Shown here: positions 41,953 to 51,292 of the stretch, piece by piece
Layout: every line of letters begins with the position of its first letter
Position numbering within the stretch: the stretch's first letter is position 1
Origin: Dehalococcoidia bacterium
GTDB taxonomy: Bacteria; Chloroflexota; Dehalococcoidia; SM23-28-2; HRBIN24
NCBI GenBank assembly: GCA_032249735.1
Contig: JAVVHA010000005.1
Coordinates: forward strand, 1-64,000
DNA: 64,000 bases
Reading direction: 5' to 3'
The notes under the pieces: generated by a model
What the model was told of the DNA's origin: nothing
Database searches by the model: none
The model's input: only the letters and a program-made list of their open reading frames with translations
Position numbers and translations under genes: made by a program

Positions 41953-42653
41953 TGCTCCCCCACCAGGGCGGCCTTGGCGTTGGCGATGAAGGCGCGAATC
42001 TTGGCCACGTCCTTGCGTCCGCCCGTCTCCACGCCACTGGAGACGTCCACAGCCCAAGGGCGTACCACCTTTATGGCCTGCGAGACATTTTCGGGGGTGA
42101 GCCCCCCCGCCAGGACGATGGGCACCTGCCGCGCCACTTGGGCGGCTATCTGCCAGTCCAGGGCCTTACCGGTGCCCCCGTAAGTGCCCTCCACATAGGG
42201 GTCCAGGAGGGGTATGGCTCCCTCGCCTATGTTGGCCAGCACCTCTTCTGCCGTCTGGCCTGGGCGCACTTTGAGACACTTAAACACGGGGCGCCGGATG
42301 TGCCGGCACATCTCCCAGGGCTCAGAGCCTGACAGCTGGACTATGTCCAGATGGCAGTCCTGAGCTATGGCGTTGACGGTGTCGGGGTCCTGGTCGGCAA
42401 ATACCCCTACCAGCAAAGGGCGGGAGGTGGCTAAAAGCTCCTCCACCAGCCCTGTAGTGGTAGGGGCGCTATAGGGCGGAGTAGGGCGGTCCAGCTTGCC
42501 CAAGGCCATGGCGATCTTGCGGGCCTGGCCGATGGTCACCTGGCGACGGCTGGGGGCAAAGACGATGCCCACGAAGTCGGCTCCCAAGGTGGCTGCCGCC
42601 CGCGCGTGCTGGGGCTCCATAACCCCGCATATCTTCACTAGACAAGGCTTCAT
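41949..42653 (-). CDS. trpF: Phosphoribosylanthranilate isomerase
   Basis: 234 residues from ATG 42653 ([17 protein letters not shown]). VKICGV holds the catalytic Cys, and the second catalytic Asp is in VQLSGSEP-type context; the C-terminal [30 protein letters not shown] is the phosphate-binding end. Third step of the pathway from anthranilate. A TTG at 42704 overlapping the trpC TGA could extend the start by 17 residues, but the family normally begins just before VKICG. Confidence 0.95.
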   Translation of the reverse strand: MKPCLVKICGVMEPQHARAAATLGADFVGIVFAPSRRQVTIGQARKIAMALGKLDRPTPPYSAPTTTGLVEELLATSRPLLVGVFADQDPDTVNAIAQDCHLDIVQLSGSEPWEMCRHIRRPVFKCLKVRPGQTAEEVLANIGEGAIPLLDPYVEGTYGGTGKALDWQIAAQVARQVPIVLAGGLTPENVSQAIKVVRPWAVDVSSGVETGGRKDVAKIRAFIANAKAALVGEQ

Positions 42654-42700
42654 GCCCACACGCCCATCCCCGGCGAACCCCATAATACCCTTTTGGGCCT

Positions 42701-43495
42701 TCAAGAGCCAATGGCCAAAAGCTCACGTATCTTGGCCTCGGGGTCGGGGGCGGTGACCAGCGCTTCGCCGATGAGGAGGGCATGCACCCCAAGGGCAGCC
42801 ATCCTCATCACGTCCTTCGGGGTATGGATGCCTGACTCAGCCACCACCTTCACCCCTTTGGGGATGAGGGGGATAAGCCGCTCGGTAGTGGACAGGTCCA
42901 CGGCGAAGGTGCGCAAGTCGCGGTTATTTATGCCGATGATGGCGGCCCCGGCCTGCACGGCTCGCCATAGCTCCTCCTCGTCGTGGACCTCTACCAGTGC
43001 CTCCATGCCTAGCTCCCGCGTCAGGGAGATGAGGTGCCCCAGCTCGTCCCCTCGCAGGCAAGCGACGATGAGAAGGAGGGCATCCGCACCGCAGGCCCGC
43101 GACTCGTAGACCTGGTACGGGTCGAAGATGAAGTCCTTGCGCAAAAGAGGAGGGCCGTGAGGGAGGGCCTGGCGGACGGCGGTCAGATGCGCTAGCGAAC
43201 CGCCAAAGTAACGTTCATCTGTGAGCACGGATATGGCTGCTGCCCCAGCGCGGGCGTAGGCACAGGCCAGGGCTACCGGGTCCATATGGGGTCTCAGGAG
43301 GCCCTTGGAGGGGCTGCGGGCTTTCACCTCGGCGATGAGCTTGGGCCATGGGCCGGCCAGGGCGGTGGCGAAAGGCCGTACGGGTGGGGCCTGGCGCGCC
43401 CTCGCCATCATCACCTCCAGGGGCAGACGCTCCCTGGCCTGGGCTACCTCCCGGCGCTTGTAGGCCAGGATCTCATCCAGCACCGAGGGGGCCAT
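42701..43495 (-). CDS. trpC: Indole-3-glycerol phosphate synthase
   Basis: 264 residues. SVLDEILAYKRREVAQ at the start, LIAEVKARSPSKGLL (catalytic Lys and Glu), LTDERYFGGS, LLRKDFIFDPYQVYE, EVHDEEEL and ESGIHTPKDV appear in barrel order. ATG 43495 starts one base after the trpD stop. It closes the indole ring from CdRP. Confidence 0.97.
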   Translation of the reverse strand: MAPSVLDEILAYKRREVAQARERLPLEVMMARARQAPPVRPFATALAGPWPKLIAEVKARSPSKGLLRPHMDPVALACAYARAGAAAISVLTDERYFGGSLAHLTAVRQALPHGPPLLRKDFIFDPYQVYESRACGADALLLIVACLRGDELGHLISLTRELGMEALVEVHDEEELWRAVQAGAAIIGINNRDLRTFAVDLSTTERLIPLIPKGVKVVAESGIHTPKDVMRMAALGVHALLIGEALVTAPDPEAKIRELLAIGS

Positions 43496-43496
43496 G

Positions 43497-44528
43497 TCAT
43501 CCCTCTGCCTTCTGGGTGAAGGATATGAACTCGTCCAACTTGCGCAGGGCTGCACCGGAGTCGATGGCCTGGGCAGCCATCGCCATCCCCTCCCTGAGGG
43601 ATGGCACGGCCCCGCCGGCTAGGATGGCGGCTGCGGCGTTGAGGATTACGAAGTCCCGCAGGGGGCCCCGCTCCTGGCCCCCGAGGACGGCGCGTAGGAG
43701 CTGGGCGTTGCGGGAAGGGTCGCTGGCACAGATGGCCTCCAGTGGACAGGGCGATACGCCCAGCTCCTCTGGTCGTATCTCCCACTGCGTCACGGCGTTT
43801 TGCGTTACCTCCCACACCATGGTGGGGGCCGAGGGGCTCACCTCGTCCAGGCCGTCCAGGCTATGGACCACCAAGGCCTTCTCCACCCCCAGGCGTTGCA
43901 GTGCTAGAGCCATCTTCTCCCCCAGGGAGGCATGGGCCACCCCTAAGAGATGATGGGTAGCGCCGGCGGGGTTGGAGAGGGGGCCCAGGAGATTAAAGAT
44001 GGTCCGCACTCCTATCTCGCGGCGGGGCCCGGCGGCGTGGCCCATGGCCGGATGGAAGCGGGGAGCGAACAAGAACCCCAGCCCCACCTGGCGGAGACAT
44101 CGCGTGACCCCTTCTGGGCCCAGGTCGATGCGGGCCCCCAAGGCCTCCAGCAGGTCGGCCGAGCCGCAGCGGGAGGAGGCTGCCCGGTTGCCGTGCTTGG
44201 CCACCCGTAGCCCACAGGCGGCAGCCACCACGGCGGCGGCCGTGGAGGCGTTGAAGGTGCTCTTGCCATCGCCTCCCGTGCCGCAGGTGTCCAAGATGGG
44301 GGGTGGCGCATCCACCCGCAAGGCCCGCCGACGCATGGCTGTGGCCATCCCCACTAGCTCGTCTACTGTCTCACCTCGCAGGCGGAGAGCAGTTAATAGC
44401 GCACCCAGCTGGGCGGGGGTCGCCTTGCCATCCATCACTTGCTCCATCACCGCCCTGGCCTCTTCCTCAGATAGGTGACGGCCCTCGTCCACCAGGATGC
44501 GAATGGCTTCTCGCACCTCTAGCAGCAC
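43497..44528 (-). CDS. trpD: Anthranilate phosphoribosyltransferase
   Basis: 343 residues. [18 protein letters not shown] (near residue 80, PRPP binding), [34 protein letters not shown], and [14 protein letters not shown] are the expected motifs. It joins anthranilate to PRPP. The start overlaps the trpG stop by 10 bases. Confidence 0.97.
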   Translation of the reverse strand: MLLEVREAIRILVDEGRHLSEEEARAVMEQVMDGKATPAQLGALLTALRLRGETVDELVGMATAMRRRALRVDAPPPILDTCGTGGDGKSTFNASTAAAVVAAACGLRVAKHGNRAASSRCGSADLLEALGARIDLGPEGVTRCLRQVGLGFLFAPRFHPAMGHAAGPRREIGVRTIFNLLGPLSNPAGATHHLLGVAHASLGEKMALALQRLGVEKALVVHSLDGLDEVSPSAPTMVWEVTQNAVTQWEIRPEELGVSPCPLEAICASDPSRNAQLLRAVLGGQERGPLRDFVILNAAAAILAGGAVPSLREGMAMAAQAIDSGAALRKLDEFISFTQKAEG

Positions 44529-45112
44529 AGCTGCTCCAGGAAATTGCGCAGGATCTGCTTACCCGAAGGTGTGGCGATGGACTCGGGGTGGAACTGGACC
44601 CCCTCCACCGGGAGGTGGCGGTGGCGCAGCCCCATGATGAGCCCCTTGTCTGTCCAGGCCGTGACCTCCAGGACAGGGGGGAGCGATTCCCTTTCTACTA
44701 CTAAAGAGTGGTAGCGGACGGCCGGGAAGGGGTTGGGCAGGCCCGTTAAGACGCCTGCGCCCGTGTGGTAGATGTTGGAGAGCTTGCCGTGGACGATCTC
44801 CTCCGCTCCTACCACGCGACCGCCGAAGGCCTCGCCGATACATTGGTGGCCCAGGCAGACCCCCAGTATGGGCACCTTGCCCGCCAGGGCCTGGATAAGG
44901 GCCACCGATACCCCTGCCTCTTTAGGGGTGCAGGGCCCAGGCGAGATGACTACCCCCGAGGGGGCCATGGCGAGGGCCTCCTCCACCGTAATGCGGTCGT
45001 TGCGGGCCACCTCCACCGTGGCCCCCAGCTCCCACAGGTACTGGTAGAGGTTATAGGTGAAGCTGTCATAGTTATCGATAAGAAGGATGGAAGGCCTAGG
45101 CCGCGTGCTCAT
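44519..45112 (-). CDS. trpG: Anthranilate synthase component II, glutamine amidotransferase
   Basis: 197 residues. [17 protein letters not shown] at the N-terminus, the nucleophile Cys in [15 protein letters not shown] (near residue 82) and the His/Glu pair in [10 protein letters not shown] complete a class I amidotransferase triad. It hands ammonia to TrpE and may also serve PabB. Its start lies inside the 3' end of the ABC ATPase gene (17-base overlap), which ties the transporter genes to the trp transcript. Confidence 0.96.
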   Translation of the reverse strand: MSTRPRPSILLIDNYDSFTYNLYQYLWELGATVEVARNDRITVEEALAMAPSGVVISPGPCTPKEAGVSVALIQALAGKVPILGVCLGHQCIGEAFGGRVVGAEEIVHGKLSNIYHTGAGVLTGLPNPFPAVRYHSLVVERESLPPVLEVTAWTDKGLIMGLRHRHLPVEGVQFHPESIATPSGKQILRNFLEQLCC

Positions 45113-45788
45113 CGCTGATGATGCGTCCGTCTTCCATCTTTATGATGCGTCCACAGTGCCTTGCCACCCCTGGGTCATGGGTGACGATGAGGAAGGTCTG
45201 CCCCAGTTCCCGGTTCAGGGCCTCCATGAGCTCTATAACCTGGGCCGCGGTCTGGGAGTCCAGCTCACCGGTGGGCTCGTCGGCCAGGACCAGGGCTGGC
45301 CGCATCACCAGTGCTCTGGCGATGGTCACCCGCTGCTGCTCCCCCCCTGACAGCTGGGACGGGCGGTGGTGGGCCCTATGGGCGAGTCCCACTCGGGCGA
45401 GGGCTTCCAAGGCTCGCTGCCGTCGCTGGCCAGGGGGAACTCGGGCGTACCGCATGGGCAGCTCCACGTTCTCCAGGGCCGTGAGGGTGGGGATAAGGTT
45501 GAACTCCTGGAAAACGAACCCCACCTTCTCGCGCCGCACCCGCGTCAGGGCACGGCCGTTGAGGCGGGTGATATCCACCCCGTCCAACACCACCTGACCC
45601 TCGTCGGGTCGGTCCAGCCCCCCCAAGATGTTCAGGAGGGTGGTCTTGCCCGAGCCCGAACGGCCCATGATGGCCACCATGCTACCCCGCTCCACCACCA
45701 GGTCCACGCCGTCCAAGGCTCGCACTACCTCGCCCCCCATGCGATAGGTCTTGCGGAGCCCGCGGGCCAGTACAGCGGGAGAATTCAT
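45096..45788 (-). CDS. MacB/LolD-type ABC transporter ATPase inside the trp operon
   Basis: 230 residues. Walker [13 protein letters not shown], the MacB/LolD Q-loop context [23 protein letters not shown], signature LSGGEQQRV, Walker [13 protein letters not shown] and switch His THDPGVAR are all intact. These ATPases pair with FtsX-type permeases that work mechanically on substrates outside the membrane, unlike import systems. Its partner is the gene 7 bases upstream, and it overlaps trpG downstream. Confidence 0.93.
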   Translation of the reverse strand: MNSPAVLARGLRKTYRMGGEVVRALDGVDLVVERGSMVAIMGRSGSGKTTLLNILGGLDRPDEGQVVLDGVDITRLNGRALTRVRREKVGFVFQEFNLIPTLTALENVELPMRYARVPPGQRRQRALEALARVGLAHRAHHRPSQLSGGEQQRVTIARALVMRPALVLADEPTGELDSQTAAQVIELMEALNRELGQTFLIVTHDPGVARHCGRIIKMEDGRIISDEHAA

Positions 45789-45795
45789 AGCCTTA

Positions 45796-47004
45796 TCACT
45801 CCGCCCGCAGGGCCTCCACGGGCCGGAGACGGGCAGCGCGCAAGGCGGGGAAGATGCCAGCGGCTGCCCCCAGCCCCGCAGCGAAGGCCACCGACCCTAG
45901 GGCCAGGCGCATGGTCACGAGAAATATGGGGCCTCCCGCCGCCTCCTGGGCGAAGTGGTTAAGGACGCGCACCCCCACCTCCCCCAGGCCCAGCCCTATG
46001 AGGCCTCCCATAAGGCCTATAAAGGCCGCTTCCGTCAGGTACTCCCACAGGATGTCGCTATCGGCGGCCCCCACCGCCTTCTTGATGCCGATCTCGCGCA
46101 CCCTTTCGGCCACCGACATCACCATGGTGTTGATGATGGACAGACCCCCCACGATCAGGGCCACCATGGCCACTCCCAGGATAGTGAACTGGAAGATGCG
46201 GTTGCTAGTCTGCAGCGGCTGCCGCAGCTCTGATGGCCCCATGGCGTCGACATCGGTAAAGCGCGAGCGTATCTCTTGAGCCAAAATATCACCGTCTACC
46301 CCTTTCTTTAACACCACCCAGATGTTCCGTACCGTGTCGTTGACGTTGGCCGCTGCCAGCCACGGTTGCCTCTTGAGCATGATCTCCCGCGCATCCTCTA
46401 GGGGGACGTAGAAGACGTTATCGGGGCCGGTGAGGGTGCGGTTGAGGGTTCCTACCACGCGGAAGGTGATGCCGTCGACCTCCACCTCGTCCCCAGTGCG
46501 GACGCCCAGGTAGTTGGCCACGTCCACCCCCAGGACGGCCACTCGCCGCTGGCCAGGCTGCCACCAGCCGCCGCTGGCGAAGTCGACCTTCACCGGGCCG
46601 GGGGCCACCTGGTCGCAGCGGAGACGCTCCTCTACGTCGATGCCCGATAACACCTTGGGCATGCCGAACCCCGCGCGCGAGCCTGGGTCCAGCAGCATGG
46701 ATATGTCCTTCTGAACGCATGCCGCCTCTGGCATGCGAGCCAACTCCCCGGCCAACGAGGCCGGGACCAGCCCCTGTGACCCGAAGTAGGGATGCCCCGC
46801 GCCCTTGGCCATCACCGCCACCCGGTCTGAAAGGTATTTCTCCCCTCCCACCACCAGGATGTTGACCTTTTCAGCCAAGGCCCCCAACACTACCAGGGCG
46901 AAGATGCCGATGGCGATGCCCAAGACGGTAAGGCCAGTGCGAATGCGGTGGCGGAGGACATTGCGCACAGGCTCTGGCAGTCTCAGGATGAACACGCGCC
47001 CCAT
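45796..47004 (-). CDS. MacB/FtsX-type ABC permease inside the trp operon
   Basis: 402 residues: N-terminal helix (GLTVLGIAIGIFALVVLGAL, about 24-43), a large extracellular MacB-PCD domain (about 50-270), then three helices (IFQFTILGVAMVALIVGGLSIINTMV, IGLMGGLIGLGLGEVGV and LGSVAFAAGLGAAAGIFPALRAARL) with the REIGIKKAVGA coupling loop and C-terminal RPVEALRAE. The layout is that of an efflux or lipoprotein-handling transporter. No membrane-fusion protein gene is adjacent. What it exports and why it is co-transcribed with trp genes is unknown. Confidence 0.92.
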   Translation of the reverse strand: MGRVFILRLPEPVRNVLRHRIRTGLTVLGIAIGIFALVVLGALAEKVNILVVGGEKYLSDRVAVMAKGAGHPYFGSQGLVPASLAGELARMPEAACVQKDISMLLDPGSRAGFGMPKVLSGIDVEERLRCDQVAPGPVKVDFASGGWWQPGQRRVAVLGVDVANYLGVRTGDEVEVDGITFRVVGTLNRTLTGPDNVFYVPLEDAREIMLKRQPWLAAANVNDTVRNIWVVLKKGVDGDILAQEIRSRFTDVDAMGPSELRQPLQTSNRIFQFTILGVAMVALIVGGLSIINTMVMSVAERVREIGIKKAVGAADSDILWEYLTEAAFIGLMGGLIGLGLGEVGVRVLNHFAQEAAGGPIFLVTMRLALGSVAFAAGLGAAAGIFPALRAARLRPVEALRAE

Positions 47005-47049
47005 CTACCCTCCTTAAAGATTACCATCTCCGCAACTGGAGGGCCACGC

Positions 47050-48558
47050 TCAGTATCCCAGGCTGCCGGTGACGGTGGCGGCCTCCATCTCCTCCGCTCG
47101 CTCCATGGCCAGGAGGAGGGCAGCGGCCTTGGCCATGGTCTCGCCGTGCTCCCGCTCCGGTACCGAATCGTAGACGATGCCGGCCCCCACGTAGATATGG
47201 GCCACATCCCCTCGTATCACCAGGGTGCGGATGGTGATGGCCATGTCCATGTTGCCTGAGTAATCGAAGTAGCCCACAGCCCCTGCATAGGGGCCACGGC
47301 GCTCGTTCTCCAACTCGGCGATGATCTCCATGGCCCGGACCTTGGGGGCGCCAGAGACGGTGCCGGCGGGGAAGCATGCCCTCAGGGCGTCGTAGCAGGT
47401 GAGGTGGGGGCGCAGCCGCCCCTCCACCCGCGATACCAGATGCATGACGTGGGAATAGCGCTCCACCTCCATGAAGGCTGGCACCCGTACCGTCCCAGGC
47501 TCCGCCACCCGGCCGATGTCGTTGCGGGCCAGGTCCACCAACATCAGGTGCTCGGCCCTCTCCTTCTCGTCCTGGCGCAGCTCCTCTTCCAAGGCCCTAT
47601 CCTCCTCCGCCGTGCGGCCGCGGCGGCGGGTGCCAGCGATGGGGTGAGTAGTCACCTCGCCGTCCTCCACCCGCACCAACATCTCCGGCGATGCCCCCAC
47701 GATCTGGAAGTCGTCCAAGTGGAGGTAGTACATGTAGGGGGAGGGGTTGATAGCGCGTAGGGCGCGGTAGACGGAGAAGGGGTGGGCCTGCAGAGGCCGA
47801 TATAACCGCTGGGCCAGCACCACCTGGATGACGTCCCCAGCTATGACATACCGGCGGGCCCGCTCCACCATGGCCAAGAACTCCTCCTTGCTCACGTTGG
47901 AGCGGACGGTGGCTGGGACCTGGACCGGCCGGCGAACGGGATAGGGCACCGTTGGCAGGGGGCGAGAGAGGCGGGCCACCATCTGTTCGATGCGCCAGCA
48001 GGCCTGGCGATAGCTGGCTTCCACGTCCCCATCCAGACGGCAATGGGAGATGACCTTGATGACGTGCTGCAGATGATCGAACACCACCAAAGTATCCACG
48101 AACATGAACAAGGACTCGGGCACACCCAGCGGGTCCTCAGCCCTGATGGGCACCCGCGGCTCGAAGTGGCGGACGCACTCCCAAGCCAGGTATCCCACCG
48201 CTCCCCCGGTGAACCTCGGTAAGGCGGGCTCCCTACCCCCGCTGGGCAACACCAACTGGAAACGGGAGAGCTCCCCTTCCACGTCCCTCAGAGGGTCGGC
48301 CCCGTCCCAGGGGTGGGCGTAGGGGCCCTGTCGCACCACCCGGTAGGGCTCAGCGCCGATGAAGGAGTAACGGGCTAGCCGCTCCCCGCCCTCCACCGAC
48401 TCCAAGAGGAAGGAATAGGGGCCGCGGGCCACCTTGAGGTAGGCGGAGACGGGCGTCTCCAGGTCAGCAGGCACCTCACGCATGACGGGGCAGAGGTTTC
48501 CCTCGCCACGTCGCGCCAGGGCCAGGACCTCCGACAAGGAGGGCCAATAGGCGGACAT
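47050..48558 (-). CDS. trpE: Anthranilate synthase component I
   Basis: 502 residues. The N-terminal [21 protein letters not shown] contains the LLES motif that binds tryptophan for feedback inhibition. The C-terminal chorismate-using domain has [47 protein letters not shown], and [19 protein letters not shown]. With TrpG it turns chorismate into anthranilate. Its ATG shares a base with the trpS stop (TGATG). Confidence 0.97.
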   Translation of the reverse strand: MSAYWPSLSEVLALARRGEGNLCPVMREVPADLETPVSAYLKVARGPYSFLLESVEGGERLARYSFIGAEPYRVVRQGPYAHPWDGADPLRDVEGELSRFQLVLPSGGREPALPRFTGGAVGYLAWECVRHFEPRVPIRAEDPLGVPESLFMFVDTLVVFDHLQHVIKVISHCRLDGDVEASYRQACWRIEQMVARLSRPLPTVPYPVRRPVQVPATVRSNVSKEEFLAMVERARRYVIAGDVIQVVLAQRLYRPLQAHPFSVYRALRAINPSPYMYYLHLDDFQIVGASPEMLVRVEDGEVTTHPIAGTRRRGRTAEEDRALEEELRQDEKERAEHLMLVDLARNDIGRVAEPGTVRVPAFMEVERYSHVMHLVSRVEGRLRPHLTCYDALRACFPAGTVSGAPKVRAMEIIAELENERRGPYAGAVGYFDYSGNMDMAITIRTLVIRGDVAHIYVGAGIVYDSVPEREHGETMAKAAALLLAMERAEEMEAATVTGSLGY

Positions 48559-49601
48559 CAGCCCTCCGCCCCCACTGCCACATGGCGGAAGTGGGTGAGG
48601 CCCATGGCCTCCCGTGCCTCCTCCAGGGTCTTGCGCGCCTCCTCGCGGGCACGGCGCGACCCTTCACGGATGATCTCCTCCACCAGTTGGGGGCGAGCAG
48701 CGAAGCGGGCTCGCCGCTCCCGGATGGGATCCAGAAAGCGGTTAATGGCCCGGGCCAGCTTCTCCTTCACCTCCACATCCCCCACCCGGCCTTGGCGGTA
48801 ACGCTCCTTTAGGTCCTCCACCTCCGCCCGGTCATCGTTGAAATAGTCGTGGTAGATGAAGACTGGATTCCCCTCTACGCGGCCAGGGATGTCGGCCCGG
48901 ATGCGCTGGGGGTCGGTGTACATGCTCATCACCTTGCGCCGCACCGTCTCTGGGTCGTCCTTCAGGAAGATGACGTTACCCAGGGACTTGCTGGCTTTCG
49001 CCTGGCCGTCCAGCCCCACCAGACGTGGGCCGATGGGGTAGTCCGGCTCCGGGAACACCGGCCGGTAAAGACGGTTGAAGCGACGGGCGATCTCCCGCGT
49101 CAGCTCCAGGTGGGAAGCCTGATCCTCACCCACAGGCACTACATCTGCCTTGACCATGAGGATATCGGCCGCTTGCAGGATGGGATAGGCCAGAAGGGCC
49201 ATGGACGCCGATTCCAGCTTTAGGTCCCGCACTTGTTCCTTGAGGGTGGGGATGCGCTGGGCGCGCGGCACGCTGACCAGGGCCATGAACAGCCAAGCCA
49301 GCTCCACCACCTCCGGCACCAACGACTGGAGGTAGATAGTGCACTTATCGGGGTTTAGGCCCACCGCCAGGTAATCCAGCACCACCTCCCGCACGTAATG
49401 GCCGATCTCCTCCAACCCCTCGATACGGGTGGTGAGGACGTGCAAATCGGCCACCAGGACGAAGCAGTCCAGCTTGTCTTGAAGGTCGAGGCGGAACTTG
49501 AGGGAGCCCACGTAGTGGCCCAGGTGGAGGGGCCCTGTGGGCCTATCCCCGGTGAGCATCCGGCGCCAGTGGGGCTTGAGCTCTAGGGCGGGGATCACCA
49601 T
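48558..49601 (-). CDS. trpS: Tryptophanyl-tRNA synthetase
   Basis: 347 residues from ATG 49601 (GGAGGGTG box about 8 bases upstream; longer frames would run into trpB2). GDRPTGPLHLGHYVGSL holds the HIGH-type motif and GQAKASKSLGN the KMSKS-type motif. The long Trp-binding region LVADLHVLTTR and the terminal coiled part are normal for class I TrpRS. Being under a UGG T-box fits: uncharged tRNA-Trp raises its own synthetase and the biosynthetic genes together. Confidence 0.97.
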   Translation of the reverse strand: MVIPALELKPHWRRMLTGDRPTGPLHLGHYVGSLKFRLDLQDKLDCFVLVADLHVLTTRIEGLEEIGHYVREVVLDYLAVGLNPDKCTIYLQSLVPEVVELAWLFMALVSVPRAQRIPTLKEQVRDLKLESASMALLAYPILQAADILMVKADVVPVGEDQASHLELTREIARRFNRLYRPVFPEPDYPIGPRLVGLDGQAKASKSLGNVIFLKDDPETVRRKVMSMYTDPQRIRADIPGRVEGNPVFIYHDYFNDDRAEVEDLKERYRQGRVGDVEVKEKLARAINRFLDPIRERRARFAARPQLVEEIIREGSRRAREEARKTLEEAREAMGLTHFRHVAVGAEG

Positions 49602-49608
49602 GGTCTCA

Positions 49609-50964
49609 TCACCCTCCCACCTTGGGTATATGTGCCAGGGCCTCCCGCACCTTCTCCTCAGGGTAGGCGTAGTCCTCCAGGCGGCCGGTGAGGTACTGGT
49701 CGTAGGCCGCCAGATCCAAGAGGCCGTGGCCTGAGAGGTTAAAGAGGATAACCCGCTGCTCCCCGGCCTCCCTGGCCGCCAGGGCCTCGTCGATGGCTGC
49801 CCGCACGGCATGGGCCGACTCGGGGGCCGGGACGATGCCCTCGGCCCTGGCGAACTGGACGGCCGCCTCAAAGACCTTGGTCTGGTGGTAGGCCCGGGCC
49901 TCCATCACTCCGTCCTCCACCAGTTTGGAGATGATGGGGGCCATGCCGTGGTAGCGGAGGCCGCCAGCGTGGATGGACGGGGGGATAAAGGTGTGACCCA
50001 GGGTATGCATCTTAAGGAGGGGTGTGGTGGCGGCCGTGTCGCCGAAGTCGTAGGTGTACTGGCCGCGGGTTATGGAGGGGCAGGCCTCAGGCTCCACGGC
50101 GATGAAGCGGGTCTTGCGGCCCTGGGTGAGCTTGTCCCGCACGAAGGGGAGGGCCAGGCCGGCGTAATTGGAGCCGCCCCCTACACACCCGATGACCACA
50201 TCTGGATAGTCGCCAGCCATCTCCATCTGCTGCAGGGCCTCCAGCCCTATCACCGTCTGGTGCAGCAGCACGTGGTTGAGGACAGAGCCCAGGGAGTACT
50301 TGGTGTCGTCCCTGGATGCGGCGTCTTCCACTGCCTCGGAGATGGCGATGCCCAGAGAGCCGGGGGACTCGGGGTCCTCTCTGAGGACCCTGCGCCCCGC
50401 CTCCGTATCGGGGCTGGGGCTGGGAACCACCTGTGCCCCCCATGTCTCCATGAGGACGCGCCGGTAGGGCTTCTGGTGGTAGGAGACCTTCACCATGTAA
50501 ACCTTCAGTTGGATGCCGAAGAAGGCACAGGCCATGGCCAGGGCCGATCCCCACTGTCCAGCCCCCGTCTCGGTGGTGAGACGTCGTACGCCCTCCGCCT
50601 TGTTGTAGTAGGCCTGGGCTACGGCGGTGTTGGGCTTGTGGGAGCCGGCGGGGGAGACGCCCTCATATTTGTAATAGATGCGGGCGGGGGTATCTAAGGC
50701 CTGCTCCAGCCGCCGGGCCCGGAAGAGGGGAGTGGGTCGCCATAGCTTGTATACCTCCCGCACCTCATCAGGAATGGGGATGTACCGCTCCGTGGAGACC
50801 TCTTGCTGGATGAGGGCTAGGGGGAAGAGGGGGATAAGGGCCTCCGGCCCCACCGGCTGCCCCGTGCGTGGGTCGATGGGCGGTGGTGGCGGGTCCATGT
50901 CCGCCAGCACGTTGTACCAGTGGGTGGGTATGTGGTCCTCATCTAGCAGGAACTTGGTACGCAT
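49609..50964 (-). CDS. trpB2: Tryptophan synthase beta-like protein (TrpB2 group)
   Basis: 451 residues of the longer TrpB2 group. [22 protein letters not shown] carries the PLP lysine (near residue 111), [16 protein letters not shown] and [15 protein letters not shown] follow. TrpB2 proteins lack residues for tight contact with TrpA and are thought to use free indole or to work with special partners. First gene after the T-box leader, 51 residues longer than TrpB1 at 40744. Its ribosome site GGGAGGTG is clear of the T-box hairpin. Confidence 0.95.
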   Translation of the reverse strand: MRTKFLLDEDHIPTHWYNVLADMDPPPPPIDPRTGQPVGPEALIPLFPLALIQQEVSTERYIPIPDEVREVYKLWRPTPLFRARRLEQALDTPARIYYKYEGVSPAGSHKPNTAVAQAYYNKAEGVRRLTTETGAGQWGSALAMACAFFGIQLKVYMVKVSYHQKPYRRVLMETWGAQVVPSPSPDTEAGRRVLREDPESPGSLGIAISEAVEDAASRDDTKYSLGSVLNHVLLHQTVIGLEALQQMEMAGDYPDVVIGCVGGGSNYAGLALPFVRDKLTQGRKTRFIAVEPEACPSITRGQYTYDFGDTAATTPLLKMHTLGHTFIPPSIHAGGLRYHGMAPIISKLVEDGVMEARAYHQTKVFEAAVQFARAEGIVPAPESAHAVRAAIDEALAAREAGEQRVILFNLSGHGLLDLAAYDQYLTGRLEDYAYPEEKVREALAHIPKVGG

Positions 50965-50985
50965 GCTTCACCTCCCAGATACTAT

Positions 50986-51260
50986 TTCGGCCCCCCGTCC
51001 CTAGGGACGGGGGGCCGACCCGCGGTGCCACCCTAGTTCCCGCCATCGCTGGCGGGCTCTCGTTACGACGCTCCTACAGGAGCGTCATGGGCCAGATAAC
51101 GGTGCCCCACCGGTCACGCCTACTAGGGGGCTGGGGCCTCCCGTTGGGGTGACGGCTCCCGGGCCCATTCAGCAGGGGCCACGGCACCGGGCTCCCACCT
51201 TCCCCCGGCTCTCTGGGGCCGGGCGCACCTGCCTACTATCCCCGTTCGCAGCCTTTGCCT
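50986..51260 (-). promoter_or_regulatory. T-box leader with UGG (Trp) specifier
   Basis: On the minus strand, AAAGGCTGCGAA (51256-51245) begins stem I, an AGAGAGCC block near 51205 matches the AG-bulge region, and GAA-UGG-GCC gives the specifier UGG at 51167-51165. The T-box sequence AACTAGGGTGGCACCGCGG lies at 51038-51020. Uncharged tRNA-Trp should pair with both. After it comes a 13-bp hairpin, CGGCCCCCCGTCCC with its complement (50988-51017), but no T-run follows, so the exact mode of control (termination by another means or start-site access) is open. It serves the trpB2-trpS-trpE operon. Confidence 0.93.
50988..51017 (-). terminator. Strong GC hairpin after the trp T-box, without T-run
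   Basis: CGGCCCCCCGTCCC (51017-51004) pairs with GGGACGGGGGGCCG (51001-50988) around a TAG region. The next bases on the minus strand are AAATAGTATC, not the T-run an intrinsic terminator needs. It sits where the terminator of a T-box belongs, 24 bases before the ATG. Confidence 0.4.
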
Positions 51261-51292
51261 ATATTCAGTTTGTCAAAAATCCTACCAAGGGC

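Noticed and set aside
51258-51288. Promoter of the trp T-box leader
   Set aside because: TTGGTA and AATATA are 17 bases apart but the -10 is poor; TTGACA nearby has no -10 at proper distance. Not called.
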